Positions 7,216 to 14,937 of a stretch of DNA of 15,184 nt are shown here, piece by piece. A program made the translations under genes and the position numbers. Numbering within the stretch: the first letter of the stretch is position 1; each line of letters opens with the position of its first letter. This stretch comes from Eubacterium sp. (GTDB taxonomy: Bacteria > Bacillota_A > Clostridia > Lachnospirales > Lachnospiraceae): the NCBI GenBank assembly GCA_024687845.1, contig JAILEL010000299.1, forward strand, positions 1 to 15,184. Reading direction: 5' to 3'. The notes under the pieces are model-generated. The model ran no database searches and had not been told where the DNA came from. It was given only the letters and a program-made list of their open reading frames with translations.

Positions 7216-8352
7216 TTATATGTTTTGAATTGCGTGAACTAACATATCAATATCTTCCATGGTATTGAAAACACTTAATCCAACCCTAACAGTTCCTAAA
7301 TTCTTTTCATCCCTCAAATATTTATGAATAAAAGGAGCACAATGATATCCTGACCTTACTGCTATATCAAAATCTTCATCAAGTATCATCGCTACATCTT
7401 CTGAACTCATTCCATTTACTGTAAAAGAAACAATACCCACATGACTATCAGGATTTTGAGGAATATGTAACTGTATTCCATTAGTGTTTTTAATTTTTCT
7501 TATTAAAGCGCTTGTCAAGTCCCTCTCTTTTTTGTAGTTGTCACTTACCGATAACACTTTTAACGCTTCATTCAGTCCTGCTATTGCAACAATATTAGTA
7601 CTAGCTGCCTCATATTTAGATGCTCCTTTTTGTGGCATATCTAAATTTAACGAATCACTTCCGGTTCCTCCAACAATATATTCATCAATAACAATACCGG
7701 TCACATTAACAAAACCACCAATCCCCATCGGTCCATATAGTGTTTTATGACCAGTAAAAGCAACCAAATCCACACTTAGCGCTTTTGCATCTACATCAAT
7801 AAGTCCTAATGATTGAGCAGTGTCAACTACATTTATTGAACCATACTTTTTCCCCTCGTCAAATATTTCTTTTACCGGCAGAATATATCCAGTTACATTA
7901 CTAACATGAGTGCAAAATATGGCTTTAGGTCTATATTTGGCAAAATCATATCTAATCTTATCTATATCAATCTCCAAAGATTCCTTGTTGATTGGTAGTT
8001 CTCGAACATTTATATTAATCCTTTTTTTTAGATAATTAAGAGTTCGGGCAACAGCATTATGCTCATATGGAGAAACATAGACATTATCTCCATCATTCCA
8101 CGATAAGCCAAAAACAATCTGATTCATCGCAACAGTAATTGACGGTGAAAACACAACCTCACATCCGGAATCTAAGGACATTAATTCCCTTATTTGTTTT
8201 TTTGTTTCATCAATTAAACCAACTGCATCTCTGGCTAATTTATAAGAGCCACGCCCTGCATTAACCGCAGAACTTCTTGCAAATTCATCCATTTTTAAAT
8301 AAACACTATTTGGTTTAGGAAAAGTTGTCGCAGCATTATCTAAGTAAATCAA
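7216..8352 (-). CDS. sspA: Cysteine desulfurase, sulfur donor for DNA phosphorothioation (SspA/DndA-type)
   Basis: 378 residues, fold type I PLP enzyme of the NifS/IscS/DndA group that converts cysteine to alanine and holds the released sulfur as an enzyme persulfide. Visible features are YLDNAATT (3-10), H98 in YEHNAV (ring stacking on PLP), D177 and Q180 in VVDTAQS (PLP contacts), GHKTLYGPMG (201-210) with the PLP-binding lysine K203, and SGYHCAP (334-340) with the persulfide-carrying C338. The length is normal for the family. The start is TTG 8352, supported by GAGG 7 bases upstream and by the conserved MIYLDNAATT opening. The gene lies 9 bases after the SspC-like ATPase and 15 bases before the helicase. 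Co-transcription with SspB/C/D-like genes makes it the dedicated sulfur donor rather than a housekeeping Fe-S or tRNA enzyme. It belongs to the short, clostridial-type desulfurase subfamily. Confidence 0.92.
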   Translation of the reverse strand: MIYLDNAATTFPKPNSVYLKMDEFARSSAVNAGRGSYKLARDAVGLIDETKKQIRELMSLDSGCEVVFSPSITVAMNQIVFGLSWNDGDNVYVSPYEHNAVARTLNYLKKRININVRELPINKESLEIDIDKIRYDFAKYRPKAIFCTHVSNVTGYILPVKEIFDEGKKYGSINVVDTAQSLGLIDVDAKALSVDLVAFTGHKTLYGPMGIGGFVNVTGIVIDEYIVGGTGSDSLNLDMPQKGASKYEAASTNIVAIAGLNEALKVLSVSDNYKKERDLTSALIRKIKNTNGIQLHIPQNPDSHVGIVSFTVNGMSSEDVAMILDEDFDIAVRSGYHCAPFIHKYLRDEKNLGTVRVGLSVFNTMEDIDMLVHAIQNI

Positions 8353-8361
8353 AATAACACC

Positions 8362-11300
8362 TCACTTAATTATTTTTTCTATCATTTCCAGAAGAATAGA
8401 TACTCTGTCATTGGCACTTAAATCAGCGTATTCATCGAGAGCATCCTCAATAATGTTTTTCAGTATACTTCCCTCTCCCGACTCGTTCCATTCATAATTT
8501 CTTGTATATTCCTCTCCGTCACGTCCATAAAAAGAAACTGTATATTTGCCAGTACCTTCACCATCATGGATAGATTCTATTTGTTGTTTACAATTTCTTA
8601 GTTCTTCCACAAAATCGCTATAGGCATCAATATTCCAGTTGTCAATATAAACATCTGTAACTGTTTTTACCAATCTAATTACAATCTCTTTATCATTATA
8701 TATATTTAGACTGCTAATAAAGGACATAAGGTTTGTTGCTCTGCCATCCAACAAATTTTTCTTAGAATCTTCGCTTTGTTCGTCATACCAGTTTTTAAGG
8801 ATATGATAAAGATCATCCTTTCTCTTCCTGCCAAAAATATCATAAGTTCCTTCTACTGCTTTTTCAATAATCCAATCGTAGTAGTCATCTAAAAGCGTCT
8901 TTGCTTCATCAATTCCTGAATAGGTATCTTTAAGATTTTTGCCATCTGCAAATAAATCTGGCAATTGAACGAACAGCAACTCATATGGATTTAATTCAAA
9001 CTTTTGAAGAAGATTCTTAAAGATCCTAACAGCTTCCAATTGCTCGGATGAATACTCCATTCCATCTACATCGCTGAAATTTCTTGTAACTTGAGGTAGT
9101 GCTCTAAACCACCTTTGCATACATAAAGCGATATTCTTTATTCTATTCTCACTGAGATTTAATTCATTATCAATGCTAAACAAATTATTAAGCTCAGATA
9201 TATATTTCTCCTTTTCAACATCATCCTTTGACACGAAAAGTTCGTAATCCTCCGGCACATCAAAAGCATTAACTATAATGTCAGCATCAATAGCCACCTC
9301 TTTACCATTAAAATACATGACTATATCTTCTTTTCTTCTAGCGAGAATCCAAGAAAAATACAAAGGCAAAACTGATAACCTCATGCCATACGGAGGCTCA
9401 ACTAAAAGATCAACAAGATTCCTGAAACTCACTCTGCTGCCTGATGCGGAACTGATAAATTCATCTATCAATTTCACTATCTCTTGTAAGCTGGCATCTT
9501 CACTTGAAGTACTTAAACCCGTATTAACAAATAACGCTCTATATATAGTTGCTTCCTGATTCGTACCAGAGAAGAAACTATCATTATCCTCATGTTTTAG
9601 GACAGCATCAATGATTATACCTCTTGTTTTCTTAGTTTGACCTGTAGTCAGGCTCCTTCTATTTATCAATTCATTATTAATTATAGGCGTTTTTGTATAA
9701 AGCATTTCACAGCTCAGATTTACAGCCTCATCAATACTTTTAGGATTTTTACGACAAACCTGTCCCTTTTGAGTCAAATACATAATAAGACAGCCTTTTG
9801 ATAAATACATCTTGTCGAGTTTATTTCGTATCTGCTTTACCAAATCCTCCTCAAGAAGAGGAAGTTCCTTCATCATAACCTCATTGTCATCACTAAAATG
9901 ACTTCCCCTTAAACCCATGACGATTTCAAGATCCAACGACTGTTTCGATCCTGAGAACGTCTTATCAGGGCAAACAACCACCAATCTTCTTGAATTTAAC
10001 TTCTTGTAATGCTTTTTAACCTTGTCTTGATCAATTTCGTCAAAACTGTATAAAGAAATCACTTTACCATCGCAAAACTCATCATCATCAAAAAAACTAT
10101 CCTCAGTATTTATTGACATAAAAGCATCAACGCTCAAATACTCATGCCTAAAATACCTTGTCATCACTGCATTTGTATTATATCGTTGAGGTATAAAAAA
10201 CTTTTTTTGCTCAACAGCAGTAAAAACAGCATTATAATCAACATCATTGCCTCGTGTAGCTCGCTGTCTCTTTATCTCATTCTTTAATGCTGCTCCTGCA
10301 CGAGTCTTAAACACAAAGCTGTTTGTAGCACCTTTACGATATATGACATTCCCATCCTCTAATTGTTTAATCACCTGTGGTGCATCTGGTAAACCAGTCG
10401 CTAGCGATAACAATTTTTCTGTAGCAGGAAGTTCATCATACTTATCAATAATCAAGAACAATGCTAATGCCTTTATCAGAATGATCTGTTCTTTTTCCGT
10501 ACACTTGCCAATAGCATACTCTGCGTTAAGCCACTCACTATGAACAAGTTCATTTATCACCTCTTTTTTAAACAAATTTGAAAAATAATCATATATGAGT
10601 TCTACTCCAACTATCCATGGTCTCTCTCCATTATGATTTTTCACAAACCTGTACATACTGTTCGATTCATCATTTGATATGAATGTAAACAGAGTTCTTT
10701 CGTTCTGTGCAACTTTTTCACTGATATTAAGAAGCAAATACGCACCTATTGGATTCAACGGATAGCACCCCTCCAATATGATATTCTTAAAATCAATGAT
10801 TTCAAAGTTACTCTTAAAGAAAGGCACATCATAAAATTCTTTACCGACTTTTTCACCAAAATACTTTTCCTTACTAGGAAACAAATTTAAATATCCATCT
10901 TTTTTTACTATGGCATCCTTTATTAATTCATAATTGTTTTTCGAAGAAGTTATAAAGTATTTTTCAACTATTCTTCCTTCAATACCGGTAAACGCATCGC
11001 TTATCTCTTTTGAAATATGTTTCCCATATTCCTTAATACTTTTATGAGCAATCATTGTTATATGAATTTTTGCATTTGAAGAATCGCAGGCAAGTTCACA
11101 AATATCCTGCAAAAACTTCATGTTACTTCCAATTTTGGTTTCATCCTGTCCTTCAAGAAACTTACTAAATTCATCAAAAACAATATAAACACCTGAATAA
11201 TCATAATCTTCCACCAACTTTTCGCTGATATTCTTATACAAAGGCAATACATCGTTCTCAACCATAGGATTAAAGGTACTTCCCGATGTAATAGCAGGAT

Positions 11301-11946
11301 AGATATTCATAAAAGCATCCAAAGAATCTCTTGAGAAAGATTTCAACTCCACGATAAAGTCATCAATATTTTTCCCTCTTTCGTCTAAGGAATCTATGAA
11401 TTCACTATATGTATCTGGATATAGGTTCTTCCATTCTTCAATCCTTTTTATGGCATATGAATAGTATGTGTCCGGAAATAAGTCCCTGAGTTCCTCGCGT
11501 TTTAACGCCTCGTTCATTGCACTCAAAAAAGACTGTTTCAAATCGCCTTGAAAATCCTGAACCAAAACTGGCAGCATCGGTTTAATATTCCATATACTCT
11601 CTATCAACTCAGCAGTCTCTATTCCAAGTTGAGAATTATCGTTTATTTTATCCTCCAACTCTCTTATGATTGCATAGTTATCCTCATTTCTTTCAAGAGA
11701 CAATATAGATATAACAACCAAAAACAAATGAGATTTACCTTTGCCATACGGTCCAATAAGGAGAGTTGCCTGTTCATGATTGTTAAAAACACCATATAGG
11801 TAGTCTCTCAAAATTTTTACCGATGATTTTGTCGGAATATAACTTTTTATTTTTTCTGGTTTGTTAAGGCTCAAATATAAATTAATAGCTGACTTGAAAT
11901 TTACATTAAAACTCACAAACTCACCTAATTTTGAATAATTACTCAT
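8362..11946 (-). CDS. sspC: Large P-loop ATPase of the phosphorothioation machinery (SspC-like)
   Basis: About 1194 residues counted from ATG 11946. Walker A is GPYGKGKS (65-72), and Walker B is VYIVFDEF with D258 and E259 (about 253-260), followed by SKFLEG. This is a AAA/ABC-like ATPase head with a very long helical remainder for which no second catalytic motif was found. In SspABCD systems SspC supplies ATP hydrolysis and is thought to act with SspB and SspD on DNA; the same role is inferred here from position between the DUF4007 gene and the desulfurase. An in-frame GTG at 11955 adds three residues, but AAGGTG at 11958-11953 fits the ATG better and overlaps that GTG. It begins right after the DUF4007 stop, so the two are probably translationally coupled. 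Large BREX-type ATPases (BrxC) are distant look-alikes. The SspC assignment rests mostly on context. Confidence 0.82.
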   Translation of the reverse strand: MSNYSKLGEFVSFNVNFKSAINLYLSLNKPEKIKSYIPTKSSVKILRDYLYGVFNNHEQATLLIGPYGKGKSHLFLVVISILSLERNEDNYAIIRELEDKINDNSQLGIETAELIESIWNIKPMLPVLVQDFQGDLKQSFLSAMNEALKREELRDLFPDTYYSYAIKRIEEWKNLYPDTYSEFIDSLDERGKNIDDFIVELKSFSRDSLDAFMNIYPAITSGSTFNPMVENDVLPLYKNISEKLVEDYDYSGVYIVFDEFSKFLEGQDETKIGSNMKFLQDICELACDSSNAKIHITMIAHKSIKEYGKHISKEISDAFTGIEGRIVEKYFITSSKNNYELIKDAIVKKDGYLNLFPSKEKYFGEKVGKEFYDVPFFKSNFEIIDFKNIILEGCYPLNPIGAYLLLNISEKVAQNERTLFTFISNDESNSMYRFVKNHNGERPWIVGVELIYDYFSNLFKKEVINELVHSEWLNAEYAIGKCTEKEQIILIKALALFLIIDKYDELPATEKLLSLATGLPDAPQVIKQLEDGNVIYRKGATNSFVFKTRAGAALKNEIKRQRATRGNDVDYNAVFTAVEQKKFFIPQRYNTNAVMTRYFRHEYLSVDAFMSINTEDSFFDDDEFCDGKVISLYSFDEIDQDKVKKHYKKLNSRRLVVVCPDKTFSGSKQSLDLEIVMGLRGSHFSDDNEVMMKELPLLEEDLVKQIRNKLDKMYLSKGCLIMYLTQKGQVCRKNPKSIDEAVNLSCEMLYTKTPIINNELINRRSLTTGQTKKTRGIIIDAVLKHEDNDSFFSGTNQEATIYRALFVNTGLSTSSEDASLQEIVKLIDEFISSASGSRVSFRNLVDLLVEPPYGMRLSVLPLYFSWILARRKEDIVMYFNGKEVAIDADIIVNAFDVPEDYELFVSKDDVEKEKYISELNNLFSIDNELNLSENRIKNIALCMQRWFRALPQVTRNFSDVDGMEYSSEQLEAVRIFKNLLQKFELNPYELLFVQLPDLFADGKNLKDTYSGIDEAKTLLDDYYDWIIEKAVEGTYDIFGRKRKDDLYHILKNWYDEQSEDSKKNLLDGRATNLMSFISSLNIYNDKEIVIRLVKTVTDVYIDNWNIDAYSDFVEELRNCKQQIESIHDGEGTGKYTVSFYGRDGEEYTRNYEWNESGEGSILKNIIEDALDEYADLSANDRVSILLEMIEKIIK

Positions 11947-11956
11947 ATCGTTCACC

Positions 11957-12826
11957 TTATCTATGATTCTTATAATATTCTTCTAATACATCTTCTGACA
12001 TCATATCTGTTTCTATGTAGACCATATCCAAGCCCGCTGTTCTATTTACTCGTATAAATTCTCTTGAATCCAGCCTATCTAATAGTTCGTTTATATATGT
12101 TGATGATATCTGATATATCGAGGCTATACTCTGTTCTCCTTCTGTAAGCTCCGAAATAGAAACAGAATCTCCTCTATGATATTTTTTCAACAGTTCAAAC
12201 ATCACATTCCATTCATTGATTATCCTCTTATCCGGATGATCTTTTGCATACTCACCATCTTTGTACTTAACTAACCCTAATTGGGAAAATGGTGATTGAT
12301 TCTTATCTTCTGGATCTATAACTTCCTTATCCTTGCTATACATATTCAGCAACACATCTATATCATTTTGCAAAGACTTAGCTGAAAATTTTTCTACATA
12401 CTTTGATAATTCAGCGTTTAAACTGTTAAAAAGGATATCCTTCTTAAAATCAACTACATCAAACGAATTAAAAAACAAATACCACGTCGTGGCTTCTTCA
12501 AAATTTGAAGAAATCATAGAATGTGCAACCCATACAGAAAACACATCTTCAAAATACGGATCATATTTCTTTATTGTATTTCCTATTGGCGTAAGGCGGA
12601 CGCCCACTCCACTTTTTTCTTCAGAAAACCCAAATGCTTTTAACCAGTAACGCAATGATTTAACCATATTGTTACCAATTCCAAAAACATCTGGAGAATC
12701 TTTTCTCAAAAAAACATCCGAATACTCACCGTCAGAACTCACATCTATATTCTTAAAGGCTTTTGCAATCCAACCGTCACGAAGAGAAAATTTTTCATGA
12801 CCTTGAAGTCTAATTATATTTCCCAT
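11957..12826 (-). CDS. sspB: DUF4007 protein, DNA-nicking component of single-strand phosphorothioation (SspB)
   Basis: 289 residues that read as a DUF4007 protein: GHEKFSLRDGWIAKAF (9-24), GIGNNMVKSLRYWLKAFG (49-66), DPYFEDVFSVWVAH (89-102), ATTWYLFFN (112-120), NDIDVLLNMY (154-163) and SPFSQLGLV (178-186) are all typical family blocks. The C-terminal 220-271 looks like a winged helix-turn-helix (VSISELTEGEQSIASIYQIS, then ELLDRLDSREFIRV), suggesting DNA contact. In the characterised SspABCD system SspB is the DUF4007 member and nicks DNA to let sulfur enter one strand; that activity is inherited here by homology only. ATG 12826 follows the SspD stop by 3 bases, and the gene ends just before the SspC start, a classic coupled operon arrangement. 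Among the four modification genes this is the most diagnostic for Ssp rather than Dnd. Confidence 0.9.
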   Translation of the reverse strand: MGNIIRLQGHEKFSLRDGWIAKAFKNIDVSSDGEYSDVFLRKDSPDVFGIGNNMVKSLRYWLKAFGFSEEKSGVGVRLTPIGNTIKKYDPYFEDVFSVWVAHSMISSNFEEATTWYLFFNSFDVVDFKKDILFNSLNAELSKYVEKFSAKSLQNDIDVLLNMYSKDKEVIDPEDKNQSPFSQLGLVKYKDGEYAKDHPDKRIINEWNVMFELLKKYHRGDSVSISELTEGEQSIASIYQISSTYINELLDRLDSREFIRVNRTAGLDMVYIETDMMSEDVLEEYYKNHR

Positions 12827-12829
12827 AAT

Positions 12830-14566
12830 CTAATTACCTCTCTTTATGCATAGAACTTTGCGCATATAACAACCTGCATTAAAATGTGAAACACAATCTG
12901 TGCATCTAACGCATTTTTTATCGTCAATATTATAAGTTATATTTCCCGTTCCATCATCCTTGACACTAATAGCATCACGTTTACAAACTCCCTCACAAGC
13001 TTTGCACCCAAGACACATCTGATATTTAGTTAGTTGGCATTTTATCTTTCCCTCAGCAACAGAAAGAGTCTTTGCACCAGCAATATGAATGTCTTTTATA
13101 ATAACTTTTAACCGTGTAAAGCCAATTCTTCCTTGTAAGATCAACACAACCCTACCAGATTTGCTCATAATATAAACTTCACCAAGTCTTTTATTCCCAA
13201 GTTCCTTATTTATATAACCGAAAGGCTTAAACAATTCATACAACTCCTCGGTTATAGGTCTTTGAAGATCATAGTTAAAGGCATTTTCATCAGTTGCGCA
13301 AGGTTCAAATGAAACTATTGATTTTTGAGCCGCCTCTAAACCGTTTCCACCTTGTCTTGCCTTCCATCCTCCTCCATCTATATATTCTTCCGGATCAGGT
13401 TTTCCTATTTGTTTGGCAAAGTCAATCAAAACTTCACGCCAATGAACATACTGCTCATACATATGCACCTTGGACAAGAATTCTGACCATCCTCCATTAT
13501 TAGGGCAGCACCAACATCCCACTCTTGTATACCCTAATCTATATGCAAAATTAAAATCAATACCTGTAGATAAAATATATAACCAGACATCAAAATCAAG
13601 CCAATCTATAATAGGAGACGCTACTGTTTGTTTTGCAATCTTAGGGCTCTCTGTTTCTCTCTCGTATTTACTTCTGCTTGCCGACTCACTTCTCCTGATT
13701 CCTTGAAAAGCCAATATATTTGTTTTATCTTTATACGCTGAAGCTATGGTTTTCTGAATAGCTCCGGTTTTAAAAACAGTACAGCACCACCTCATCACTC
13801 TACTAGGTGGACCTACAATTTGACATAACTCTTCAAAGTTTTTCTCTCTATTTTTTGCCGAAAGGATTCGCACACCTTGCGATTCCTTATTTTTGTTGAA
13901 GCGTTTCTTGTACTCCATCGTCGTAGGAAACTCAAGCGTTGTATCACCAAATATATGAAGCACCTTATTTGTCCCAAAAGCTGTATTAACCAAATGGGAA
14001 GTAACCGTTGAATCCTTACCACCACTAAAGGAAACAAACATATCATCAAGTGAATACTTGTCCTTATATCCTTGAATATATGTGACAGCTTCTTCAACAA
14101 TATAATTAAACCTATTTTTATTTGCTGTTACAAATCTTAAAACCTGCTCATTGAATTGCTTCTCCGACATATCGTCGCTTAGTTCATCATATCTATCTTT
14201 TACTTGTTTTATCTGATCCAAATCCCAGCCATTTATTTTAGATACCGATAATTTTACCTTCTTACCATCGACTATATACGAGTTACTGCCATACCAAACA
14301 GACTTATCAACATAATAATATGGTTCATCAGACTTCAAAATAATACCAATAAGCAGCCTTTCTTCCGGAAATACAGGTCTAACATCAGTGGCAATATATT
14401 TACCTTCAGAATGACAAACCGGACATATTTTATCAAAAATCGGTATATTACACTCCTCGCACCAGTAAACTGTACTTGATGTTACAGTTTTAGTTCCGCA
14501 GCTTTCCTTAATGCATTTTTCTCCCAGCATAGGGACTTTGCATTTCGGGCATATTCTTTCAAACAT
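12830..14566 (-). CDS. sspD: SspD-like PAPS-reductase-family sulfurtransferase fused to zinc ribbons and a 2x[4Fe-4S] ferredoxin domain
   Basis: 578 residues in three parts. Two N-terminal zinc ribbons: C6/C9/C18/C23 and C36/C39/C48/C51. A central PP-loop ATP pyrophosphatase of the PAPS reductase/DndC type: SFSGGKDS (179-186), FGDTTLEFP (206-214), MRWCCTVFK (258-266), FQGIRRSES (287-295), and GCWCCP (350-355) whose cysteines, with C261 and C262, probably hold an Fe-S cluster as in DndC. A C-terminal ferredoxin-like domain with CLGCKACEGVC (518-528) and C552/C555/C558/C566, enough for two 4Fe-4S clusters. It is expected to adenylate the target phosphate and pass on sulfur from the desulfurase. 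ATG 14566 has GAGG 7 bases upstream. First enzyme gene of the operon, 19 bases after the regulator. Similar zinc-ribbon/ferredoxin fusions exist in anaerobic PAPS-reductase relatives; the Ssp role comes from the neighbours. Confidence 0.9.
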   Translation of the reverse strand: MFERICPKCKVPMLGEKCIKESCGTKTVTSSTVYWCEECNIPIFDKICPVCHSEGKYIATDVRPVFPEERLLIGIILKSDEPYYYVDKSVWYGSNSYIVDGKKVKLSVSKINGWDLDQIKQVKDRYDELSDDMSEKQFNEQVLRFVTANKNRFNYIVEEAVTYIQGYKDKYSLDDMFVSFSGGKDSTVTSHLVNTAFGTNKVLHIFGDTTLEFPTTMEYKKRFNKNKESQGVRILSAKNREKNFEELCQIVGPPSRVMRWCCTVFKTGAIQKTIASAYKDKTNILAFQGIRRSESASRSKYERETESPKIAKQTVASPIIDWLDFDVWLYILSTGIDFNFAYRLGYTRVGCWCCPNNGGWSEFLSKVHMYEQYVHWREVLIDFAKQIGKPDPEEYIDGGGWKARQGGNGLEAAQKSIVSFEPCATDENAFNYDLQRPITEELYELFKPFGYINKELGNKRLGEVYIMSKSGRVVLILQGRIGFTRLKVIIKDIHIAGAKTLSVAEGKIKCQLTKYQMCLGCKACEGVCKRDAISVKDDGTGNITYNIDDKKCVRCTDCVSHFNAGCYMRKVLCIKRGN

Positions 14567-14585
14567 TATTATTCCTCAAATCTTG

Positions 14586-14792
14586 TTATTTCTTACTGAC
14601 AACCTCGCATATATCTCCTATATCGCATCCCAAATACTCACAAATCCTGATCAATACAGGCAAAGCAACTTCCTGACCTTTATTTAATTTTGTCATTGTA
14701 CCGGGAGCGATGCCCATCTGTTCTCTAAATTCCTGCTTGCTGATTTCTCTCTCAGCAAGTCTAATCCATAACTTTCTGTAACTTATTCCCAT
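14586..14792 (-). CDS. Small Xre/Cro-type helix-turn-helix regulator, likely operon controller
   Basis: 68 residues, essentially one HTH domain of the HTH_26/YozG-like class: ISKQEFREQMGIAPGTMTKL (26-45 from an upstream ATG, or 17-36 from the chosen start) contains the turn and recognition helix, followed by LPVLIRICEYLGCDIGDICE typical of these proteins. ATG 14792 is preferred because GAGAGG lies at 14805-14800, 7 bases upstream; an in-frame ATG at 14819 lacks such a site and falls about 5 bases inside the predicted transcript. It is the first gene behind the operon promoter, 19 bases before sspD. Such regulators usually bind their own promoter; the tandem TCAAGATYTTGA sites upstream are the natural candidates. 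Whether it represses or activates is not visible. Confidence 0.85.
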   Translation of the reverse strand: MGISYRKLWIRLAEREISKQEFREQMGIAPGTMTKLNKGQEVALPVLIRICEYLGCDIGDICEVVSKK

Positions 14793-14830
14793 AATGATAC
14801 CTCTCTTAACTAAAGTCATCAGATATGGAA

Positions 14831-14859
14831 ATTATACCACTATGGGACAATTTATTCAA
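14831..14859 (-). promoter_or_regulatory. Operon promoter (sigma-A type, extended -10)
   Basis: Minus strand: -35 TTGAAT (14859-14854), 17-base spacer, perfect -10 TATAAT (14836-14831) preceded by TGG, an extended -10 element. The predicted transcription start is near 14824, giving a leader of about 30 bases before the regulator ATG at 14792. It is the only strong promoter seen for the eight-gene operon. Confidence 0.8.
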
Positions 14860-14868
14860 TTTCTTTTT

Positions 14869-14901
14869 TCAAAATCTTGAACAAAACTATCAAGATCTTG
14901 A
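14869..14901. promoter_or_regulatory. Tandem operator-like palindromes, 21 bp apart
   Basis: On the minus strand TCAAGATCTTGA (14901-14890) is a perfect 12-bp palindrome, extending to the 16-bp TATCAAGATCTTGATA (14903-14888). TCAAGATTTTGA (14880-14869) is the same sequence with one change. Centre-to-centre distance is 21 bp, two helical turns, so two dimers would sit on the same face of the helix. The nearer copy ends 9 bases upstream of the -35 box, a position more usual for activation or cooperative control than for simple blocking of RNA polymerase. The best candidate binder is the Xre regulator encoded next; this is inference. Confidence 0.6.
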
Positions 14902-14937
14902 TAATTAGTTACAACTGGATATAATTTTTACTTCTAT

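Larger units (their letters stand above)
2740..14824 (-). other. Predicted transcription unit: regulator-sspD-sspB-sspC-sspA-helicase-GHKL ATPase-PLD
   Basis: Eight genes read in the same direction from one promoter, with gaps of 19, 3, 10, 9, 15, 6 and 9 bases. Several ribosome binding sites overlap the preceding stop codon. No terminator-like hairpin was seen inside or clearly at the end. This binds the modification genes and the helicase/GHKL/PLD trio into one regulated cassette. Confidence 0.75.

Noticed and set aside
12333..12650. Plus-strand open frame opposite sspB
   Set aside because: It lies entirely inside the DUF4007 gene, has no family resemblance and no ribosome binding site; all supported genes are on the minus strand.
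13813..14100. Second minus-strand open frame inside sspD
   Set aside because: It is another frame of the PP-loop coding region, rich in Arg/Leu/Ile and without recognisable motifs.
12830..14566. Assimilatory PAPS reductase (CysH) role
   Set aside because: The gene is in one operon with DUF4007, a large ATPase, a cysteine desulfurase and DNA-processing enzymes, and no sulfate-assimilation genes are nearby.
14888..14903. 16-bp palindrome as a terminator for the HIRAN gene
   Set aside because: The stem is AT-rich, has no unpaired loop bases and is not followed by a proper T-tract; a second near-copy two helical turns away fits an operator better.
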